Position numbers and translations under genes: made by a program
From: Bacillota bacterium
GTDB lineage: Bacteria; Bacillota; Bacilli; Lactobacillales; Streptococcaceae
Assembly (NCBI GenBank): GCA_021781855.1
Contig: JAJXWC010000086.1
Coordinates: 1 to 9,167, forward strand
Direction of reading: 5' to 3'
DNA length: 9,167 nt
Notes under the pieces: generated by a model
Told to the model about the DNA's origin: nothing
Seen by the model: the letters and a program-made list of their open reading frames with translations, nothing else
Database searches by the model: none
Shown here: in pieces, positions 5,216-9,167 of the stretch
Position numbering within the stretch: the stretch's first letter is position 1
Layout: each line of letters starts with the position of its first letter

Positions 5216-5968
5216 ATGAAATTAACAGCACTTGGGGTTTGGGGTGGTTATCCGACACGCGATGCAGGCACAACGAGTTATTTGCTGCAAAGTGAGAGTG
5301 GTTATAATTTGCTGCTTGACTGTGGTTCGCGGGCAGTAACAGAGTTGGAGCACGAGTTGCAGCCGACGCAGCTTGATGCAGTCATTCTGAGCCATTATCA
5401 TGAGGACCATATCGCTGATTTGGGGGCTTTGCGGCAGTATCGGCAGCTTTATCCGCTAGGGCAGGACGATTGGGATGGGATGCTTTTGCCGATTTATGCG
5501 CATGCGGAAAATGAGTATGAGTTCAGCAAACTGACCTTAGATGGAGTATCGCAGGGGCGAGCTTATGATACAGCAAATGGACTGAAAATCGGCCCTTTCG
5601 ACATTACTTTCTTAAAAACAGTTCACCCTGTCGTGAATTATGCGATGCGAATTGTTGAACGCAAGTCAGGACAAATTTTGGTTTATACTGGTGATACGGG
5701 TTATCTTGCCGAATTAGTAAACTTTGCAAAAGACGCTGACCTACTGCTTGCTGATGTCTATTTTTTCAAAGACAAGCAAAGAATGCCCAATCATTTGAGT
5801 TCCATTGAAGCAGGAGAAATTGCACAGGCTGCTTGTGTGAAAAAACTGATTTTGACTCATTTGCCGCAATTTGGCAATTTAGAGCTTTTGCGCAAAGAAG
5901 CCGCACAATCCACAGGAGGAAAAGTGATTGTGGAATTGGCCGAGCCACACAAGAAATGGCAGCTATGA
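5216..5968 (+). CDS. YhfI-like metallo-beta-lactamase-fold hydrolase
   Basis: This 250-residue protein is of the MBL superfamily, close in layout to B. subtilis YhfI and related to RNase Z-like enzymes. Metal-binding residues are visible: SHYHEDH (H60, H62, D64, H65), H137 (TVHPVV), D160 (YTGDTGY) and H215 (LTHLPQ). The N-terminus MKLTALGVWGGYP is the usual family start (M-K-x-T-x-x-G-x-W-G-G), which is why ATG 5216 is preferred. A GTG at 5204 would add four residues (MRKG), but neither start is well placed for a ribosome binding site: AAGGA touches 5216 and GAGG is 15 nt before 5204. No signal peptide is seen, so it is cytoplasmic. Its stop overlaps the tadA start (ATGA), implying translational coupling. 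The substrate is unknown; pairing with a tRNA-modifying gene hints at an RNA or nucleotide phosphoester, but that is inference. Confidence 0.85.
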   Translation: MKLTALGVWGGYPTRDAGTTSYLLQSESGYNLLLDCGSRAVTELEHELQPTQLDAVILSHYHEDHIADLGALRQYRQLYPLGQDDWDGMLLPIYAHAENEYEFSKLTLDGVSQGRAYDTANGLKIGPFDITFLKTVHPVVNYAMRIVERKSGQILVYTGDTGYLAELVNFAKDADLLLADVYFFKDKQRMPNHLSSIEAGEIAQAACVKKLILTHLPQFGNLELLRKEAAQSTGGKVIVELAEPHKKWQL

Positions 5969-6495
5969 TGTTTTCAGACCAAGAAAAAGAATTTTTCATG
6001 AACGCTGCGCTCGAAGAAGCACAGAAAGCAGCAATAAATGAGGAAGTGCCGATTGGCGCAGTGATTGTCCAGTACCAAACGCAAAAACAAGCGTCTGGAT
6101 TATTTGAGCGAATTCCAGGGAGTCCTGCGAAAATAATCGGTCGTGGCTATAATCGACGTGAATTGGATAATAAAGCCTTTCATCATGCCGAAATTGTTGC
6201 GATTTCAGATGCGAATCATTATGTTGGAAATTGGCGCTTGTTGGATTGTGCTCTGTTTGTTACGGTTGAACCCTGTGTTATGTGTGCTGGTGCGATTGGA
6301 CTGAGTCGGATTTCTGAGGTTTATTACGGAGCTGCCAATCAGAAATTTGGTGCAGTGGAGAGTTTGTATCATATTTTGACAGATGAACGACTTAACCATC
6401 AGGTTCAGGTTGAGCGGGGGATTTTGGAAGAAAAATGTGCAGCAGTCATGCAGGATTTCTTCCGAAATCGGAGAAAGTTGAAAAAAATAGAATAA
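5965..6495 (+). CDS. tadA: tRNA-specific adenosine deaminase TadA
   Basis: TadA converts adenosine 34 in the anticodon of tRNA-Arg(ACG) to inosine. The protein has 176 residues and the zinc deaminase motifs: H74-A-E76 (zinc ligand and proton-shuttle Glu) and P103-C104-V-M-C107. Also typical are VPIGAVIV, NWRLLD, LFVTVEPCVMCAGAIGLSRI, NQKFGA and the C-terminal AVMQDFFRNRR. Between GAVIV (31-35) and IGRGYN (58-63) there are 22 residues where E. coli TadA has about five, an insertion of about 17 in the first beta-hairpin. The start ATG 5965 overlaps the hydrolase stop by 4 bp (ATGA); ATG 5968 is the alternative. The frame is open further upstream, but that part is only a shadow of the hydrolase gene. 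The order tadA then SRP RNA is also seen in Bacillus. Confidence 0.93.
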   Translation: MMFSDQEKEFFMNAALEEAQKAAINEEVPIGAVIVQYQTQKQASGLFERIPGSPAKIIGRGYNRRELDNKAFHHAEIVAISDANHYVGNWRLLDCALFVTVEPCVMCAGAIGLSRISEVYYGAANQKFGAVESLYHILTDERLNHQVQVERGILEEKCAAVMQDFFRNRRKLKKIE

Positions 6496-6506
6496 TTTGT
6501 TATAAT
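6478..6506 (+). promoter_or_regulatory. SRP RNA promoter
   Basis: TTGAAA (6478-6483), a 17-bp spacer and TATAAT (6501-6506) form a near-consensus promoter, expected for an abundant stable RNA. The -35 box lies inside the last codons of tadA. Predicted transcription start is near 6513. Confidence 0.85.
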
Positions 6507-6512
6507 ATTTCT

Positions 6513-6590
6513 GGAGCAATAAGTCCTTAGTGAAGTTGGTCAGGTCTTGACGGAAGCAGCCATAAGCTAGGGATTTATGTGCTCTTTTTT
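6513..6590 (+). ncRNA. ffs: Signal recognition particle RNA, small bacterial type
   Basis: The conserved Ffh-binding apical loop is present: GGTCAGGTC (6538-6546) and GGAAGCAGCC (6552-6561), which form the symmetric and asymmetric loops of helix 8. The ends pair: GAGCA (6514-6518) with TGCTC (6580-6584), continuing through ATAAGTCC with GGGATTTAT. A T6 run (6585-6590) makes the end of the helix double as terminator. The RNA is about 78 nt and lacks an Alu domain, as in streptococci and lactococci rather than Bacillus. It acts with Ffh to target nascent membrane and secreted proteins to FtsY and the translocon. Confidence 0.92.
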
Positions 6591-6731
6591 GTTACTTTTT
6601 TGTACGATATGCCATCTACATACCTGACTATAAAAAGGATAAAAGCGAATGAATATCGCAGATGTCGGGTTGTGCTCTAAATTTGGTGAAGCTTGTAATT
6701 CTCGTTAAATAAGTCTCTGCTTCATCAAGGT
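6591..6731. other. Gap between SRP RNA and prs, no supported gene
   Basis: The only item noted is a 19-codon frame at 6649-6708 (MNIADVGLCSKFGEACNSR) with AAAAGGA (6633-6639) 9 nt upstream. It has no clear promoter of its own and no recognisable similarity, so I do not call it a gene. Confidence 0.4.
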
Positions 6732-6760
6732 TTGAAAAAAAATGAGATTTAAGGTAAAAT
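6732..6760 (+). promoter_or_regulatory. prs promoter
   Basis: TTGAAA (6732-6737), a 17-bp spacer and TAAAAT (6755-6760). Transcription would start near 6767, giving a leader of about 30 nt containing the ribosome binding site AGAGAGG (6783-6789). No purine regulator box is recognisable. Confidence 0.8.
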
Positions 6761-6795
6761 GATAGTATCTAGTTGAACATTTAGAGAGGCTTTTC

Positions 6796-7770
6796 ATGTC
6801 GTATTCAAATTTGAAGTTGTTTGCGCTTTCTTCTAATCAGGAGTTGGCGAAAAAGGTCGCTAAGGAAATCGGAATAGAGCTTGGTAAAGCGCGAATTACC
6901 ACTTATTCTGACGGGGAAACAGAGATTCATATTGATGAAAGTGTACGCGGACAGCACGTATTTGTGCTTCAATCAACAAGTGCGCCAGTCAATGAAAATC
7001 TGATGGAACTCTTGATTATGATGGATACTTTGCGCAGAGCAAGTGCTGCGTCAATTAATATTGTCATGCCTTACTATGGTTATGCTCGTCAAGACCGTAA
7101 AGCACGGGCGCGTGAGCCGATTACGTCAAAATTAGTGGCAAATATGCTGCAAATTGCGGGAGCAGACCGTTTGATTACGTTTGATTTGCATGCTCCACAG
7201 ATTCAAGGATTTTTCAATATTCCAGTGGACCACTTGATGGGTTCGCCATTAATAGCAGATTATTTCAAGCGGCATTTTTTAGCAACTGGAGATGATGTTG
7301 TCGTTGTTTCACCTGACCACGGTGGTGTTGGACGTGCGCGCAAATTGGCTTCTTTTTTGAAAACACCGCTTGCAATTATTGATAAACGTCGTCCAAAAGC
7401 AAACGTTGCTGAAATTATGAATATTATCGGCGATGTGAAAGGTAAAAAATGTATCTTGATTGATGACATGATTGATACAGCAGGAACGATTACGCTAGCT
7501 GCGAATGCACTAAAAGAGCTTGGGGCAACGGAAGTTTATGCGTCTTGTACGCATGCTGTTTTGTCTGGCCCTGCGATTGAGCGAATTGAAAATTCTGCTA
7601 TTACGAAGCTGGTTGTGTTGGATACTATTCAAATTCCTGAAGAACGCCGGAGCGAGAAAATTGTGCAACTTTCGATTGCTAATTTGTTGGCAGATGCAAT
7701 TATTCGAATTCATGAAAAGCGTCCATTGTCTCCACTTTATGAATTACGTCGTCCGTCAGAAAATATATAA
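6796..7770 (+). CDS. prs: Ribose-phosphate pyrophosphokinase (PRPP synthetase)
   Basis: Prs makes 5-phosphoribosyl pyrophosphate from ribose 5-phosphate and ATP, feeding purine, pyrimidine, NAD, histidine and tryptophan synthesis in the cytoplasm. The 324-residue length is usual for class I enzymes. Visible motifs are the N-terminal LKLFALSSN, YSDGE (37-41), PYYGYARQDRK (92-102), the metal/ATP site DLHAPQIQGFF (130-140), the flexible catalytic loop with K197-R-R199, and the PRPP-binding loop LIDDMIDTAGT (221-231). The start ATG 6796 is set by GAGAGG six nt upstream. It is a single-gene unit with its own promoter and a terminator at 7781-7802. No missing catalytic residues were noticed. Confidence 0.97.
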   Translation: MSYSNLKLFALSSNQELAKKVAKEIGIELGKARITTYSDGETEIHIDESVRGQHVFVLQSTSAPVNENLMELLIMMDTLRRASAASINIVMPYYGYARQDRKARAREPITSKLVANMLQIAGADRLITFDLHAPQIQGFFNIPVDHLMGSPLIADYFKRHFLATGDDVVVVSPDHGGVGRARKLASFLKTPLAIIDKRRPKANVAEIMNIIGDVKGKKCILIDDMIDTAGTITLAANALKELGATEVYASCTHAVLSGPAIERIENSAITKLVVLDTIQIPEERRSEKIVQLSIANLLADAIIRIHEKRPLSPLYELRRPSENI

Positions 7771-7780
7771 GAGAAATTCA

Positions 7781-7802
7781 AGCGGCCGCTGGTCGCTTTT
7801 TT
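7781..7802 (+). terminator. Rho-independent terminator after prs
   Basis: AGCGGCC (7781-7787) pairs with GGTCGCT (7791-7797) with one G-T pair and a 3-nt loop, followed by T6. Confidence 0.85.
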
Positions 7803-7869
7803 AGAAGTAGCCAAAAGATATAGTGGAACGGCTATAGAGATAGTATTTTTGAAAGGAAGAGTGCGGCAG

Positions 7870-8565
7870 TTGTTGGAAAACGTAGCATTAGAAAAAATTC
7901 AAGCTATCCAGAAAATCTATGAAAATGTCACTTCAAAGGATTTGACGGCACGAGAAAAGCGTTTGACAGAACTTTTATTTTCTGACAGAACGGTCAAAAA
8001 ATTTAATGACTTGCCTAATGGTAAATACCGAATTTTGCAGTTTGTGACAGAAAATTTTGCAGAATTGTCCAATACCTTGGAGCTTCTCTTGCCGGATTTT
8101 GTCAAAAGTGATAAGAGCGAACATCTCGTTATTGAGCGCTTTTCGGGCGAAAATCTGACTAAATCCGAACTTTTTGAAGTGCTTCAGATACTTTCACAAG
8201 ATACGGGTGAAGAAATATCTGCCTATATCGGCCTTTTTTCTGAAAAATCGGAATTAAATGAGATTTACAAAGAAGAATTGTTAGCCTTCAAGAAAAATCA
8301 AACCTTTAGTGAATTTATCATCTCGGGTGCACTGGTCAATACAGATAGCCTTATTTTAGCGAAAATACGTAAAGATTTACTGGATAATCCAGAGGAGCAA
8401 AAACTGGTCAAAGCACTCTATCGTACTTCTGGCAATCAGGCACAGGCAGCAAAAGTGCTCTATGTTCATCGTAACACGCTGCTCAATAAAATCAAAAAAT
8501 ACGAGCAAAAATACGGCTTGCAGTTGACGGGAAGCGACCTTGTGTTAGCTTACAATTTACTGTAA
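7870..8565 (+). CDS. PucR/CdaR-type helix-turn-helix regulator
   Basis: The protein has about 231 residues. The C-terminal ~50 residues are a PucR/CdaR-type HTH: ALYRTSGNQAQAAKVLYVHR (182-201), then NTLLNKIKKYEQKYGL and the closing DLVLAYNLL, with the hallmark HRNTL (200-204). The first ~180 residues match no sensor domain I recognise; they look soluble and mostly helical. The start is uncertain. AAGGAAG (7853-7859) is the only good ribosome binding site; TTG 7870 (MLENVALEKI) lies about 12 nt past it, while GTG 7861 is too close and TTG 7849 precedes it. The gene follows the prs terminator and no clear promoter is seen in the gap. Its end contains the leuS promoter. Regulated genes and effector are unknown. 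Confidence 0.72.
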   Translation: MLENVALEKIQAIQKIYENVTSKDLTAREKRLTELLFSDRTVKKFNDLPNGKYRILQFVTENFAELSNTLELLLPDFVKSDKSEHLVIERFSGENLTKSELFEVLQILSQDTGEEISAYIGLFSEKSELNEIYKEELLAFKKNQTFSEFIISGALVNTDSLILAKIRKDLLDNPEEQKLVKALYRTSGNQAQAAKVLYVHRNTLLNKIKKYEQKYGLQLTGSDLVLAYNLL

Positions 8566-8578
8566 AAAATGCTATAAT
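8550..8578 (+). promoter_or_regulatory. leuS promoter
   Basis: TTACAA (8550-8555), 17 bp, TATAAT (8573-8578) with an extended TG (8570-8571). The -35 box lies in the last codons of the PucR-type gene. The predicted start near 8585 gives a leader of about 70 nt. Confidence 0.8.
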
Positions 8579-8596
8579 ATTATCTATTATTTGAAA

Positions 8597-8637
8597 GATA
8601 TCTCGAAAAATTCAGAATTAACAGTTTTCGAGATATC
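8597..8637 (+). promoter_or_regulatory. 13-bp perfect hairpin in the leuS leader
   Basis: GATATCTCGAAAA (8597-8609) pairs perfectly with TTTTCGAGATATC (8625-8637) across a 15-nt loop. It ends 6 nt before the GGAG ribosome binding site (8644-8647). No T-run follows, so it is not a terminator, and no T-box motif is present. It may affect mRNA stability or translation, or act as a DNA operator. Confidence 0.55.
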
Positions 8638-8653
8638 CTAAACGGAGAAATTT

Positions 8654-9167
8654 ATGGAATACAATCACAAATCTATTGAAGCCAAATGGCAAAAATACTG
8701 GGCGGAGCAGCAGACTTTCCGCACAAGGACTGACGCTGATAAACCGAAGTTTTATGCATTGGATATGTTCCCTTATCCGAGTGGTGCGGGGCTGCACGTT
8801 GGACATCCTGAGGGCTATACGGCGACGGATATTCTTGCGCGTTTCAAACGCGCACAAGGTTACAACGTGCTGCATCCAATGGGCTGGGACGCTTTTGGGC
8901 TACCTGCTGAGCAGTATGCAATGAACACGGGACACGACCCTGCTGAGTTCACCAGTCAAAATATTGCAAATTTTAAGCGCCAGATTAATAGCCTTGGTTT
9001 CAGCTATGACTGGGAACGTGAGGTCAATACGACCGACCCCGACTACTATAAATGGACGCAGTGGATTTTCACCAAGCTTTACGAAAAAGGGCTGGCTTAT
9101 GAAGCGCAAGTTCCTGTGAACTGGGTCGAAGAACTCGGCACAACGATTGCCAATGACGAAGTAAACG
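8654..9167 (+). CDS. leuS: Leucyl-tRNA synthetase, N-terminal part
   Basis: LeuRS attaches leucine to tRNA-Leu. The first 171 residues are present; the gene runs off the right edge. It begins MEYNHKSIEAKWQKYW, the usual bacterial LeuRS start, behind GGAG (8644-8647, 6-nt spacer). The class I ATP-binding signature is at 41-55 (YPSGAGLHVGHPEGY, with HVGH as the HIGH motif, 48-51), followed by HPMGWDAFGLPAEQYA and FGFSYDWxRE-like GFSYDWERE. The editing domain and KMSKS motif lie outside the window. It has its own promoter and a structured leader, and no T-box of the kind many Firmicute synthetase genes use. Confidence 0.96.
   Translation, partial: MEYNHKSIEAKWQKYWAEQQTFRTRTDADKPKFYALDMFPYPSGAGLHVGHPEGYTATDILARFKRAQGYNVLHPMGWDAFGLPAEQYAMNTGHDPAEFTSQNIANFKRQINSLGFSYDWEREVNTTDPDYYKWTQWIFTKLYEKGLAYEAQVPVNWVEELGTTIANDEVN

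Noticed and set aside
5833..5964. A 44-residue N-terminal extension of tadA
   Set aside because: It lies wholly inside the hydrolase gene in another frame, and TadA proteins start at the MMFSDQEKEFF position.
8579..8653. T-box riboswitch before leuS
   Set aside because: The leader is too short and lacks the conserved AGGGTGGNACCGCG-type antiterminator bulge sequence.
1..9167. CRISPR array, tRNA or rRNA genes
   Set aside because: No regularly spaced repeats, cloverleaf or rRNA sequence was seen on either strand.

Overview
The window looks like a chromosomal segment of a low-GC Firmicute, most likely Lactococcus or a close relative. This rests on AT-rich intergenic DNA, TTGAAA/TATAAT promoters (often with an extended TG), AGGA-type ribosome binding sites, a short Alu-less SRP RNA just after tadA, and the style of the Prs, TadA and LeuRS proteins. 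Species was not established.

Left part (1-1446): the C-terminal end of a Crp/Fnr-type regulator with its terminator, then a stand-alone MetE C-terminal-like (YxjG/YxjH type) zinc methyltransferase gene closed by a perfect 24-bp stem that can terminate on either strand.

Accessory part (1447-5158): a 420-bp gene-free stretch holding a structured element with a buried Shine-Dalgarno; two divergent XRE-type regulator genes sharing a 288-bp control region with operator-like repeats; a structured 3' region; and an IS1182-type insertion sequence. The first regulator has a LexA/S24-like C-terminal domain in which both catalytic residues are replaced. The IS transposase is broken by a one-base frameshift. 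The IS sits inside a 29-bp palindrome, leaving a 21-23 bp target duplication directly upstream of the next gene's promoter. No phage structural, integrase or conjugation genes are visible, so I do not call a prophage.

Right part (5159-9167): housekeeping genes. A YhfI-like metallo-beta-lactamase-fold hydrolase overlaps tadA (tRNA adenosine deaminase) by 4 bp. The SRP RNA gene follows, with its -35 box inside the end of tadA. Then come prs (PRPP synthetase) with its own promoter and terminator, a PucR-type helix-turn-helix regulator lacking a recognisable sensor domain, and the start of leuS. The leuS promoter lies in the end of the regulator gene, and its short leader carries a 13-bp perfect hairpin instead of a T-box. 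The shared theme is translation and nucleotide supply.

I found no CRISPR array, tRNA or rRNA. The most unusual items are the catalytically dead LexA-like regulator with its divergent two-HTH partner, the palindrome-targeted IS at a promoter, the structured element at 1591-1644, and the TadA with a 17-residue insertion.
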